Shown piece by piece: positions 53,880 to 63,900 of a stretch of 64,000 nt of DNA. The stretch is taken from the NCBI GenBank assembly GCA_036703275.1, contig DATNPK010000025.1, positions 118,806 through 182,805 of the forward strand, given 5' to 3'. Position 1 is the stretch's first letter. Each line of letters begins with the position of its first letter. The translations under genes were made by a program, and so were the position numbers. Source of the stretch: Coleofasciculaceae cyanobacterium (GTDB lineage Bacteria; Cyanobacteriota; Cyanobacteriia; Cyanobacteriales; Xenococcaceae). Under the pieces are notes generated by a model, which searched no databases, had not been told where the DNA came from, and worked only from the letters and a program-made list of their open reading frames with translations.

Positions 53880-55190
53880 TCAACTGTTAAGCAAAACTTT
53901 TTCTGGCTTGATTTTTTCTGGCTTGATTTCTTTCGCTTGAGAATTAAAGTAGAGTCGAATCACTTCGATATTTTTCTCTACATCACGGCGGGAGTAGCTA
54001 GGGTAAGTGGGTAAATACAATAGATCTTGAGCAACTTGTCTGGCGTTGGGGCAATCGCGATAAAATTCCTCGAATCGAGGTGTATCAGCGTTATTAATAA
54101 AGTGACCTAGAGCAATATCTCTTCCATGCTCGAACATAAATGTACGCAATGCTTCTCGGTCAGGACATTGGAGAGGATACCAAAGATAGGTAATGGATTT
54201 ATCTGCCTGTAAAGGAGGCAAGATCAACTCATCAATATCTTTCAAGCCTTCGTGATACATCCGACCGTATTCAATTCTCTTCTCAATTTTAGTATCGACC
54301 TGTTTGAGTTGAGACAGACCAATGCGAGCTTGGAATGAGGTGTAATAGGACTTGTACACGTCAGGTAGTTCTGATGCAGCCTCACTTTCTTGTGGTTTTC
54401 GGCGAGTACTTTTATTAATTGCCTCAACATTTTTTAGAGTACTAAAGCGCAGAATAGGATAAATTAGCGGGAAAAAAAGCGACGAAGTAACAAGATCGTG
54501 TTTTAATCCTGATTTTAATTTGCTAAATAGTAGCGGCAGTGGTGAAGTCGAGAAATTTTGGGACTCAGCCTGTATTTTCTCCATCACATCATCGCGCTCG
54601 GTAACGACAACGCCTCCACGCCAGGTAGGTAAGTTTTTGTGCATCTCTAAACTGAAGATACCCACTTCGCCAATAGTACCTACTGGTTTACCTTGCTCTT
54701 TTACTCCAAAGGATTGAGCGCAATCTTCAATCATCGGAATATTAGAGCGATCGCATATTGCTTTAATCCGGTGTGCCTCAGCAGCAACCCCATGTAAATG
54801 AGTAATTAAAACTGCTCCAGTATTAGCGGTAATTAAACTCTCAACATCTGTTGCAGATATATTGCAGGTTGAGCGATCGACATCGGCAAATACAGGACGA
54901 CCTCCCGCAAAAATTACCATGTTAATCACATCGGCAATGGTGTAGGGAGACAGAATTACTTCTTGTCCAGGCTTGATTAAAGCTTTGACTGCAAAATAAA
55001 TCCCAATTCGGCATTGAGAAACACAGATCGCATAACGAGAGCTAAACCGCAGGCGCAATTCATGTTCAAAACGATCGATGTCTTTTTTACTATTGATGAA
55101 CCGTCCTCCTAGGACATAGCCCAAAAACTGAGTGTAACTATTAAGATCGGTATAAAGACGGTTTCTGGGACTAGGGCTTAAATTTAACAT
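53880..55190 (-). CDS. DegT/DnrJ/EryC1/StrS-family PLP aminotransferase
   Basis: A 436-residue PLP enzyme of fold type I, sugar-aminotransferase family. Typical blocks are VILSPYTIADVINMVIFAGGRPVFADVD, EDCAQSFG and the cofactor lysine Lys185 in GIFSLEMHKNL, where most relatives have FSFHxTK. The C-terminal half carries ARIGLSQL and ends in a repeated IKPEK tail. The enzymes transaminate nucleotide-linked ketosugars or act as dehydratases. In this locus it could make an amino sugar; whether it instead acts on an amino acid-derived ketone is open. Orphan of a matching ketosugar-forming gene here. Confidence 0.88.
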   Translation of the reverse strand: MLNLSPSPRNRLYTDLNSYTQFLGYVLGGRFINSKKDIDRFEHELRLRFSSRYAICVSQCRIGIYFAVKALIKPGQEVILSPYTIADVINMVIFAGGRPVFADVDRSTCNISATDVESLITANTGAVLITHLHGVAAEAHRIKAICDRSNIPMIEDCAQSFGVKEQGKPVGTIGEVGIFSLEMHKNLPTWRGGVVVTERDDVMEKIQAESQNFSTSPLPLLFSKLKSGLKHDLVTSSLFFPLIYPILRFSTLKNVEAINKSTRRKPQESEAASELPDVYKSYYTSFQARIGLSQLKQVDTKIEKRIEYGRMYHEGLKDIDELILPPLQADKSITYLWYPLQCPDREALRTFMFEHGRDIALGHFINNADTPRFEEFYRDCPNARQVAQDLLYLPTYPSYSRRDVEKNIEVIRLYFNSQAKEIKPEKIKPEKVLLNS

Positions 55191-55316
55191 AATTTATTTA
55201 TTCCTTAATTCTAATAACACTTTTGTAGTAATAAAGTAGGATAAATTGCAACCGTATATTTAAGGAGATTTTGTTTAAGTTTTGGCTGCAATAAAAGTTA
55301 GGTCTGGGACTGGGAT

Positions 55317-56372
55317 CTAGCTGATTAAAGTCCTTAGTTGGTTAGTTGTCCAGCTAACCAATTTGGGACGGTGCTGGGGAGCATAGAGCCAGGAAATTGC
55401 TGGTTTAGCCAAAGGTAAGGGCATTAATCCCACCCAAATAAACCACAGACTATAAAAGATGCGCTTGGGCAAATTAAAGTCTGAATATTTCCACAGACTC
55501 CTGATTCCCTGATAGATCAGCTTGGTAGAGCGATCGCCTTTGACGGGATGGGTTTGGATATTTAACCTTAATGAGATAATCCGCGACCAAAGACGGCCAA
55601 TAGAACGTTGTTCTAAGTCTGGAGGAATTTGGTATCCTAACTCCTGAGCTTTTTTAGTTAGCAAGGAAAAATTTTGCAGATCATGACAGACAAACCGTTT
55701 AAAGCGATCGCCCGTCACCGTAGCTAATGCCCACTGGTTGCTATCGTGGACGCGATAAACTCCTAGTGGTCGCTCGATGGCTGCAACCTCGCCATAAAAA
55801 GGCACTTGAAAAGACAAATAATCATCGGCGGTAAGCTTATATTGCTCGGGTATGGGAAATAAGTTAGTTAAAGCCTGACGACTGAGGGCATTACCACTGG
55901 TAGGAGTGCTGTTATAACCTCCTGTTTCGAGCAACATTTGCCATACTTTGCCACGAGATAAAGGACTGCTCCCTTGGGGTGATGAATAGCCGAGAGATTT
56001 TCCTGCTCCATCAACGACATTTAAGCGATAATGCACCTTGGCTAAATTTGGTTGCCAGATTGCAACAATTTCCGCTACGGCTTGGGAAAACAAGAAATCA
56101 TCAGAATCGAGGAAGATCACGATCTCCCCTTTGCTTTTGGCAAATCCACTATTAAATGCTGCTGCCTGTTTACCGTTGGGTTGTAAAATAGCAATAATGC
56201 GATCGCCGTACTCAGAAATAATCTGACGGGAGTTATCTGTTGAGCCATCGTCAACTACAATTACCTCAATATCTGTGTAACTTTGATTTAAGGCACTATC
56301 AATCGCCTCTGCTAAAAAGCGATCGTAGTTATAGTTGTTGATAATAATACTGACTAATAGGCTAGATTTCAT
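55317..56372 (-). CDS. Glycosyltransferase family 2
   Basis: A 351-residue GT-A inverting glycosyltransferase. Conserved blocks: VSIIINNYNYDRFLAEAIDSALNQSYTDIEVIVVDDGSTDNS near the N-terminus, GKQAAAFNSGF, and the DxD motif in IVIFLDSDDFL (about residues 86-96). The C-terminal ~80 residues include a hydrophobic helix that may contact the membrane. It overlaps the next gene by 4 bp (ATG at 56372 within its neighbour's end), which shows translational coupling. Sugar and acceptor unknown. Confidence 0.93.
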   Translation of the reverse strand: MKSSLLVSIIINNYNYDRFLAEAIDSALNQSYTDIEVIVVDDGSTDNSRQIISEYGDRIIAILQPNGKQAAAFNSGFAKSKGEIVIFLDSDDFLFSQAVAEIVAIWQPNLAKVHYRLNVVDGAGKSLGYSSPQGSSPLSRGKVWQMLLETGGYNSTPTSGNALSRQALTNLFPIPEQYKLTADDYLSFQVPFYGEVAAIERPLGVYRVHDSNQWALATVTGDRFKRFVCHDLQNFSLLTKKAQELGYQIPPDLEQRSIGRLWSRIISLRLNIQTHPVKGDRSTKLIYQGIRSLWKYSDFNLPKRIFYSLWFIWVGLMPLPLAKPAISWLYAPQHRPKLVSWTTNQLRTLIS

Positions 56373-57526
56373 TTAATTAAACTTACCTCTGGTTGGAGTT
56401 GATTAATATCCGCCAATTTGATATCTGCAACTGTTTCCAAGAAACGTTTGGCAGTAGGTATAGGACCATAATTATCAATTGCCCAGGCTTTACCTTCGGC
56501 GGAAATGTATTCTAAAAGCTGAGGCTGATCGGCTATTCTCTCGATCGATTCGGAGATGTTGTCTAAATCAATACCAATGTAATGTCGCCAATTCTCAGGC
56601 ATGACAGGAAGTACAAAACCGTACTTGTCAAAATCAACGTGAAAAGTAACGCAACCCGCTGCCATTGATTCCCAAAATCGCCAACTATCCCACTGACTAA
56701 TTCGGTTAGTTTTGATTCCCAGTTCAGCAATTATTTTGACTAAGTAGTAAGTCATCAGTTCGTTATAATCAGCCAACCCAGGGGCTAAGAAAAATCCGCC
56801 AAAGCAGGCACAGGCAGCAGACTGTTTTAAGCGACGATAGTAATTAGGAAAGTGCCGTCTACCAGTTTGTACCCAGCGGAGGTAATGATAAGGATCTTGA
56901 GCTACCGCTGTCATATCGTCTGAGGATGTATCAACGCTTAAATACTCGCCAAGTTGTAGTATAAATGATTTCTGGACATAATGTCTTAAGGAATGACTAA
57001 ATTTTTGATGACGGAAATTTACTAGCACTGACTGCTTTTTTTCTGTCCAGGGTACTTCCTCTGCTAACTCTTGCAAAACTCTCGCCGATAGACCAAAAGC
57101 CCAGGGATATACATTAGCTGTATATCTAGTGTGGTTGGCATAGTGAGTTCGCAGGATAAAGTCGAACTGTCTAAATTCAGGCAGCCAGGATGCCGTTCTA
57201 ATACCAGCAATGCCGTCTTCGCAGTCCAGATATACGGTTTTATATTGACGAGATGGTGCAAATAAATCTTTAGGTAAAGAACCATTTTCCTCGTACCACT
57301 GACGTTCGATAACTACAATGTCGCAATCACGGGGCGTAACATTGGGATTGGATTCTAGAAGATAGCGATCGCTATCAGGAGATATTTGCCAATAATTATT
57401 ACTGGCATAATATTCGATTCCCAAATGTTTAAATCCTGTCGCCAAATTAACAATCAAATCCTGAAAATAAGCTCCTTCTGGCGTACCCTCTTGAGAGGTA
57501 GTGTAAAAAAAAACTTTTGGTAACAT
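56369..57526 (-). CDS. Probable GT-B glycosyltransferase, divergent
   Basis: A 385-residue protein without a confident family assignment. It starts VFFYTTSQEGTPEGAYFQDLIVNLATGFKHLG. Late blocks RISQWDSWRFWESMAAGCVTFHVDFDKYGF and a following EN...HYIGIDL recall the donor-binding lobe of GT-B enzymes (compare exostosin or GT1-like forms). A DCED motif is present earlier. It is translationally coupled to the GT2 gene downstream (4-bp overlap) and 34 bp from the GT4 gene upstream. A glycosyltransferase role is therefore inferred from fold hints and neighbours rather than seen. Confidence 0.6.
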   Translation of the reverse strand: MLPKVFFYTTSQEGTPEGAYFQDLIVNLATGFKHLGIEYYASNNYWQISPDSDRYLLESNPNVTPRDCDIVVIERQWYEENGSLPKDLFAPSRQYKTVYLDCEDGIAGIRTASWLPEFRQFDFILRTHYANHTRYTANVYPWAFGLSARVLQELAEEVPWTEKKQSVLVNFRHQKFSHSLRHYVQKSFILQLGEYLSVDTSSDDMTAVAQDPYHYLRWVQTGRRHFPNYYRRLKQSAACACFGGFFLAPGLADYNELMTYYLVKIIAELGIKTNRISQWDSWRFWESMAAGCVTFHVDFDKYGFVLPVMPENWRHYIGIDLDNISESIERIADQPQLLEYISAEGKAWAIDNYGPIPTAKRFLETVADIKLADINQLQPEVSLIK

Positions 57527-57560
57527 AGTGTTGATTAAATATATTTAGTTAACTGTAAAA

Positions 57561-58718
57561 TTAAACAATTTGTGTCAATAAACTTTTGACCTTTTGTCCT
57601 GAGACTTGCCAATTTAGATGAGATTTATAAACTGAGTAAGAAGCATAAGCTAATTGTTTATATTTTGAATAATCAGAAAATAAATTAGTGATATAGTCGC
57701 AGTACTCGACAATATCGCTATCACAAGCAAACAGCTTGCCATTTTCATCATCGTGAATCATACTGGGAATTCCTCCAACCTTAGTTGATAAACAGGGAAC
57801 ACCCAAAGAGTTTGCTTCAGGAAAAACCATCGGCGTGCAGTCAGCCAAGGACGGTAAAATCAAGAAATGAGATTCTATAATCAACTGATTTAGACGTTTT
57901 TTTCCTTCTAACGTTGATTTACTGATAAAGCCTAGTGGTTTAACGAATTCAGGAATTGGCTCGTTTATCAACGGTTGACAACCGACAACAATTAATTCTG
58001 TTTTTAAACCCGACTGGTTAAGCTGCTTGGCGACAGCATAGGCAACATCCCCTCCTTTTCTAAGCCATTCCATACCCATGAACAACAGTTTGCAGACATT
58101 TGATGGTCTGACTTCGATCGCATCTTTAATCTGGGAGAAATCAAGTTCACTTTTAATATTTGCCCCAAAAGGAACAACTTTTACCTTGTCAGGATTAGCT
58201 TGATAAAATTCAATCGCCGATCTAGCTGCCCAGTCCGAAGAATAGATTGCCAGTTGACATTTTTCTAATGCCAATTTCTCCATTTGATGCCAGTCATGGA
58301 CAACATCAGAATGCAGATTACTGTATTGAGGATAAAAATCAGCAATGCCAGCAAAAGTCGCATCTGCCCAAAAAGCCATTGGACGATCGCATTCTAAATA
58401 GGCTATGGGATCGACTGTAGCACTAAAAACAATCTCATTTTTTTGAGGGGAAAGTTTTTGCTCAACCTGTTTGGCATAATATTTCAAAGTTTGTGGATCG
58501 GGGTTTTTTTCATAGCGTTTTTGGTGACATGTTTGATAATAATGACGTTTTATTTTGCGAAGGCCTTTTAGGCAAATTGAATCTTTAAGTGGACCAGCGT
58601 AGTTAAGATCGATTGACTGCGAACGTAATGCTTCTGCAATATGGTATCCCGTTCCAGACCATTCGTCTAAACCAGTTAATCTTGTCGAATCATATACAGT
58701 TATATATGCTATTTTCAT
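57561..58718 (-). CDS. Glycosyltransferase family 4
   Basis: A 385-residue GT-B protein. N-terminus: MKIAYITVYDSTRLTGLDEWSGTGYHIAEAL, a feature of a GT4 subgroup. Donor lobe: LLFMGMEWLRKGGDVAYAV, ELIVVGCQP and FPEANSLGVPCLSTKVGGIPSMIHDDENGKLF. It is separated by only 34 bp from the next gene, placing it at the head of the GT4-GT-B-GT2 run. The region upstream (58719-58926) is AT-rich and probably contains the promoter. Substrate unknown. Confidence 0.9.
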   Translation of the reverse strand: MKIAYITVYDSTRLTGLDEWSGTGYHIAEALRSQSIDLNYAGPLKDSICLKGLRKIKRHYYQTCHQKRYEKNPDPQTLKYYAKQVEQKLSPQKNEIVFSATVDPIAYLECDRPMAFWADATFAGIADFYPQYSNLHSDVVHDWHQMEKLALEKCQLAIYSSDWAARSAIEFYQANPDKVKVVPFGANIKSELDFSQIKDAIEVRPSNVCKLLFMGMEWLRKGGDVAYAVAKQLNQSGLKTELIVVGCQPLINEPIPEFVKPLGFISKSTLEGKKRLNQLIIESHFLILPSLADCTPMVFPEANSLGVPCLSTKVGGIPSMIHDDENGKLFACDSDIVEYCDYITNLFSDYSKYKQLAYASYSVYKSHLNWQVSGQKVKSLLTQIV

Positions 58719-58926
58719 TTTCTATCTAATTTTTAATTTAAATATGGGTCAACAAAAAGTAGACGAGTAATTTATAATTACTTTATTTATTTTAAATGTA
58801 ATAAGCTAACTTAATAAAACCTTTACGATAATAAAAAGTTAAATTAAACTTATTTTATTTATTAATAAAAAAAGATTAATAACTGCATAATGAAAGAACA
58901 AATAGTCAGATGACAAAGTAAAAAAA

Positions 58927-60714
58927 CTATTGATCCAAGACGACAGTTTGATAGTTACCTGACTGAGTGATAACGCCTTGTTCTAGTCGATAGATGCGAT
59001 CGCAATGTTCGATCGTACTGAGACGATGAGCAATGATAATAATAGTTTTGCTGCCAGAAAGTGCCTTAGTGGCATCAGTAATTAAGTTCTCAGTTTCGTT
59101 ATCTAGGGCGGCGGTTGCTTCATCAAACACTAAAATTTCTTTTTCGTGATAGAGTGCGCGAGCAATACCCACTCGTTGACGTTGGCCTCCAGATAGCAAT
59201 ATGCCTCTTTCTCCTACCGTGGTGTTTAAACCCATAGGCAGATTTTCTACTACCTCGGTTAATTGAGCTGCGGCGATCGCATTTTGGACTCGTTGGCGAT
59301 CAATTAAATTATCTGGTACGCCGAAAGCAATATTTCTTTCTAGAGTGTCATCAATTAGAAAAATAGATTGAGGAACATAGCCAATTAGGTTCTGCCATGC
59401 TCTTAAATTAGAGTAAACCGAAACACCATCAAGCAAAATATCTCCACTCTTAGGTGAAAGCAAACCCATCAAAACATCTACCAGGGTTGTTTTCCCAGAA
59501 CCAGATTTACCAATCAGACCGATGGAATGTCCTTTTTTAATGGTCAAGCTGATCTGATCTAGAGCATTTGTTGCCCCGCTAGGATACTTATAAACTAAAT
59601 TCTCAACGGCAATTTCTGACTGAAAATTAAGTTTTTTGGCTTGCTGTAGATCTCGCTGCTGGAAAGCACCAAAATCATCATTTTGAGCTTCAAACCTTTC
59701 TGCCTCTTTTAGTTCGGCAAATAATGAATCAAGAGAATGAATGTTGTATCTAATTACGCTGATACACGAAATGGTGTTACCAGTAGCGGGTAACAGACGA
59801 ATTGAAGCAATAGCAAAAATACCAAAGATAGAGGTGAGGTTTTGGCTGTTGTCCTGATTAAAAGTTACAAACAGGAAAGCAAAGACAATTAAAAAACTGA
59901 TAATTACAGCTTCAACTATGTAGCGGGGCAAGTTAGCATAGCCAGATGCTGACCCCATATTTTTTGAATACTTCTTAGCAGCCTCGTTCATTTGACCTTG
60001 AAAGTAAGGCTCACAGCCAATGATTCTAGTTTCTTTTAATCCCCCTAGTCCATGATTGAGGGTGCGAATCATTTCAGCAGAAGCATCAAAACCTTCTTTT
60101 CCCCAATGGGCAAGCTTCCCTTTTAACGGGTTCAATACAGCCAGGGCAATCAGCAAAACAATGGAAATTCCGACTGATGCTGCTGCATTGGTCGATACTA
60201 ATAAGATTACTAGAGCAACAATTACTACTCCATTTGATATTGCAGTTAGTAAAGATAAGACTAAACCAATGCAAAAATGATCGGTAAATGTAACTACGCT
60301 TTGAACTAAATTAGCCGAATTTTTAGTTAAATGAAGTGTATAGGGAGCAGCTAAATAAGACTTCATCAATTTGGAACATAAATCACCTTTTAAACTATGA
60401 GAAAATTCGGCAATTGACTTTTGAGCCATAAAACCCAAAGCAGCTTTAATATAGAAAGTAACAACTGTAAATATACCGAAGCAAAGTATGAATTGTTGAC
60501 TTGAACTAAAGGCAAATCTTACATATATATCATTGATCCAGCTATTATTAGTTATAAAATCTGAATTTGTTACCATAGCTGCAAAGGGTCCCATTAGTCC
60601 AACTCCGAGCATTTCAAATACAGAGCTGACCACAAACAGACAGCTTATGCCCAAGAAAGCTTTATGTTTACCTTTGGTCACGTAAAAAAACTTAGATAAA
60701 AATTTGTTCATCAC
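58927..60714 (-). CDS. ABC exporter/flippase (PglK/MsbA-like)
   Basis: A 595-residue homodimer-type half-transporter. Six transmembrane helices (about residues 20-320) are followed by a complete ATPase: Walker A GKSGSGKTT, Q-loop YVPQSIFLID, signature LSGGQRQRVGIARAL, Walker B EILVFDEATAALD with the catalytic Glu, and H-loop IAHRLS. It resembles PglK-type flippases that move lipid-linked oligosaccharides across the membrane. At the upstream end of the glycan cluster and with no Wzx gene nearby, it is the best candidate for flipping the repeat unit. Preceding DNA is AT-rich. Confidence 0.88.
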   Translation of the reverse strand: MMNKFLSKFFYVTKGKHKAFLGISCLFVVSSVFEMLGVGLMGPFAAMVTNSDFITNNSWINDIYVRFAFSSSQQFILCFGIFTVVTFYIKAALGFMAQKSIAEFSHSLKGDLCSKLMKSYLAAPYTLHLTKNSANLVQSVVTFTDHFCIGLVLSLLTAISNGVVIVALVILLVSTNAAASVGISIVLLIALAVLNPLKGKLAHWGKEGFDASAEMIRTLNHGLGGLKETRIIGCEPYFQGQMNEAAKKYSKNMGSASGYANLPRYIVEAVIISFLIVFAFLFVTFNQDNSQNLTSIFGIFAIASIRLLPATGNTISCISVIRYNIHSLDSLFAELKEAERFEAQNDDFGAFQQRDLQQAKKLNFQSEIAVENLVYKYPSGATNALDQISLTIKKGHSIGLIGKSGSGKTTLVDVLMGLLSPKSGDILLDGVSVYSNLRAWQNLIGYVPQSIFLIDDTLERNIAFGVPDNLIDRQRVQNAIAAAQLTEVVENLPMGLNTTVGERGILLSGGQRQRVGIARALYHEKEILVFDEATAALDNETENLITDATKALSGSKTIIIIAHRLSTIEHCDRIYRLEQGVITQSGNYQTVVLDQ

Positions 60715-60901
60715 TGGTAAAAAGCTGCTAAATATTTTTTAAATCAAATTAACTTTACTTTTTTTATCTGAAAACAATTCATATAAAATAAGCGGTTTAA
60801 TTAAATTTTTTATCTATATATATTTTCAGTTATAACCTTGATAACTTGGTTTAGCAAATAAAGATCTAATATAACGGGTGTTTTTTGAATGAATTTTTGA
60901 T

Positions 60902-60941
60902 AAAAAAAATGATAAAACCTCCCGTCGTAAAACAAGAGGTT
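60902..60941 (-). terminator. Rho-independent terminator of the large edge gene
   Basis: On the minus strand AACCTC and GAGGTT (60936-60941 with 60916-60921) form a stem around 14 bases, followed by TTATCA and eight T (complement of 60902-60909). It lies 38 bp beyond the stop at 60979, so it ends the large secreted-protein gene and separates it from the glycan cluster. Confidence 0.75.
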
Positions 60942-60978
60942 AATTAAGTTTATTGTGAGTTGAACTATTAATTAAAAT

Positions 60979-63900
60979 TTAGATAAACAGTGGCTGGAAA
61001 GCATCAGTAATAATAGAAACTTCACCACCACTAGCAACAGTAATATTCAGTAGTTTATCTTCTGTATATTCTGTAGATGCAAAGATAGGATCGGTAAAAT
61101 CAAAGGTTGGAAAAATTCCAACAATTCGCTTACCAGTAACCGACGTAATTGTGGCTGTTTTATTACCAATGGTTACGCTTGTATCTGTCGTTAAGCCAGA
61201 GAAGTTGACCCCACCGATAGTAAACTGACCGCCACCTTTAGCAGGCGCGCGCCAATCTGATATTTCATAGGCAGTCATTGCAGTTATAGCGTCATCATCA
61301 GGCACAATTACTGCGACACGACTATCACTTTCGTTAAGACCAATAATTGCTCCAGCAAAACCAGTGATTACGTCTAAACCTTTGCTGTTATAGATAATTT
61401 CACCAGGATTATCACCAGGTTTAGTGGTGTAAAAGGGATTGACCTTAATTGGCTGTCCTTGGGCATCAACCAGATTAGGTTCCAGCAAATTAGTATTGTC
61501 TATCTTAGTTCCATCAGGAGAAAGTTTGACATTATGCAAAGATCCATTAAACTCTTGGGTCAGTAAATTACCTCGCAATTGACCACCAAAAGCAGTAGAG
61601 CGATATTCAATAATCCCCTGAATTGGTAGGTCAAATTGCCCAATCGGCGCGGTATAGCCATCCTTGCTTGGTTCATATGAAGGATGGTAGGTGTTTTGAC
61701 GATTATCTGTCTTACCGCGATTACGATTAGGCTGACCGTAGTAATTGCCCTCCTCTACGATGTTGATCTCATTTAAAGGATCTAAATTAAAAGGTTCTTG
61801 GGTCGTGGCACTAAGAGAAACATCGCCAAAGCTAGAGTTAGCATCATTTTCCGTTGCATAGACCTTGCCGTTAGTGGCAAAAACTAAATCAAAAGGATTC
61901 CGCATGCCAGGGGCATAAACTGAGACATCAACTCCAGGAGCAACTTTAACAATGCCGCCAAAACCTTGGCTGGCTTCGGGATTGGGTATTGTTAGTCCTG
62001 CGGGGGCAACCCAATCAGCAGGTAGCTGATAGATAATCTTGCCGTTGAAATTGGGCTTGGTGATTTGTGCCTTAAGAATACCTGCGGTGAAGGGTGACTC
62101 ATCAATGCCGCCAATTGCATCATCCGCAATCCCCGCATTAGTATTACTACCAGAGGTAATCAAAAGATCGCCATTGGCATCAAACGCCAATCCATTGACT
62201 CCATGATCGTGGTTGGAAACACCAATATTTTGTACTAGGGGATTAAGAGTATTAAAGTTTGCTCCTGTTAATACTGAGACTTGCCCACTATAGGGAGAAA
62301 ATTCAGTCAGCTCATCAAACCCACCTTCACCGTATGCCGATGGATTGGCGTAAAACTTATTATGAGAAACATAAAGTTTTGGCTGGCTACCGTCGTTCTC
62401 AAAGGGATTGAAGGCAATACCAGTGATATTGGGATTAGATAGACCCTTAATTACATCAATACTTTGTTCACTAGTTACCTTATAATTATCGTCAAAGGTA
62501 TAAGCCTTGATCAGTCCACTGGCTAATGCCACATAGAGTCTGCCATCGGGACCCCAAGCACTAGAAGTTGTCCCATAAAATCCATCTTCAATTTGAGCGA
62601 TTTCTTGTTGCGGCTTGAATTTGACCTCGGTTAGATCGTTGTCAGTAATTTTAACTGTGACATCTGGTATGGTCAAAGCGCTGTAAGCACTATCGGTCGT
62701 AGCAATCGTGTGTTTAATAGTTGAAGAGTGAAAACTCTCTCCTAGAGTATCGTCGATCGCCTTAACCGTGACAGTTTGCGGGGTACTCCAATTTTGAGGA
62801 GTAAATATCAAACTATTTTTATCGACGCTAGTTTGACCGTCTAATTGCAGATTGATGGTCACGTTGGCAGTAGGTTGTTCATTGAGCAGTATTTGATAGG
62901 TGTCACTGTTACCACCTTCTGTTACCGCAGTGAGTTGCTGACTTTCTTCAACCAGTACCTTTGCTCCTTTAATGGGAGTAATGACAATGCCAGCTAAAGC
63001 CGCCTGATCTAACTGGGAAGTAAAGTTTAGATTGAGCTTGCCATCGGTAACTTTGGCGATATTGTGGATTTTTTGAATGTTGGCATCATTTTCCCCATCC
63101 AGGAAGGCGTTTCTCGTAGATCTGTAGAGATCTAAGTTGTTTAAAACAGTCTGTCCTTCTGAGGATACATTAAATATTCTTTTGTCAGCATCAGTGAAGT
63201 TTAATTCCGAAAAATGAAGGCTGACATTGTAGTTACCATTAGCTACAGGGATAGCATAAGAAAAATTAGTGCCAACTCGCTGGGACTGATAAATGAAATC
63301 ATCTTTTGTATTATCAATCGGATTATAGGATGGAGCAATAGCTTGACCTCCAATAAAGTTAGCATCAGCTTGCCAAAGCTTACCAAAAGAGTCAACCGCA
63401 TCTGCGCTAGCACCTGCATTAATCCGAATAACGCCGTCTGATACAGGGGTCAATACATTGAGGGCTAGTTTGCCTATAGTCTTGGCAGTTGTTGTGTTGC
63501 CACTAGTACCGCTAACTGCTGCTGCATTAATTGTTATGCTATAGTCTCCAACGTCGGCTACATCCCAAGTGCCTCCTGGTGCTGCAATGGAGTAGGTAGC
63601 GGTGCGAGGAGTTCCATTACCATTAGTATTGATACCAACTAAACTAACGGGTACGGTCGATCCATTAGGTGCAGTGATGGTAACATCATTGGCATCGATA
63701 GTTGCAACATCAATTCCAATATTGTCAGCGAAGGTAACGGAAAAATTAGCAGTAGTTGTACTATTGGTCAGTTGATTTAAGGTTACAGTATCTGAATTAT
63801 CAGGGGTATTTTCTAACTTAACAACAGGTGCTATTTGATCGGCAACAGGTTTGGTAGGTACTAGCTCAATATAGTTAAGATTGAAATCATTAGACTTCAT

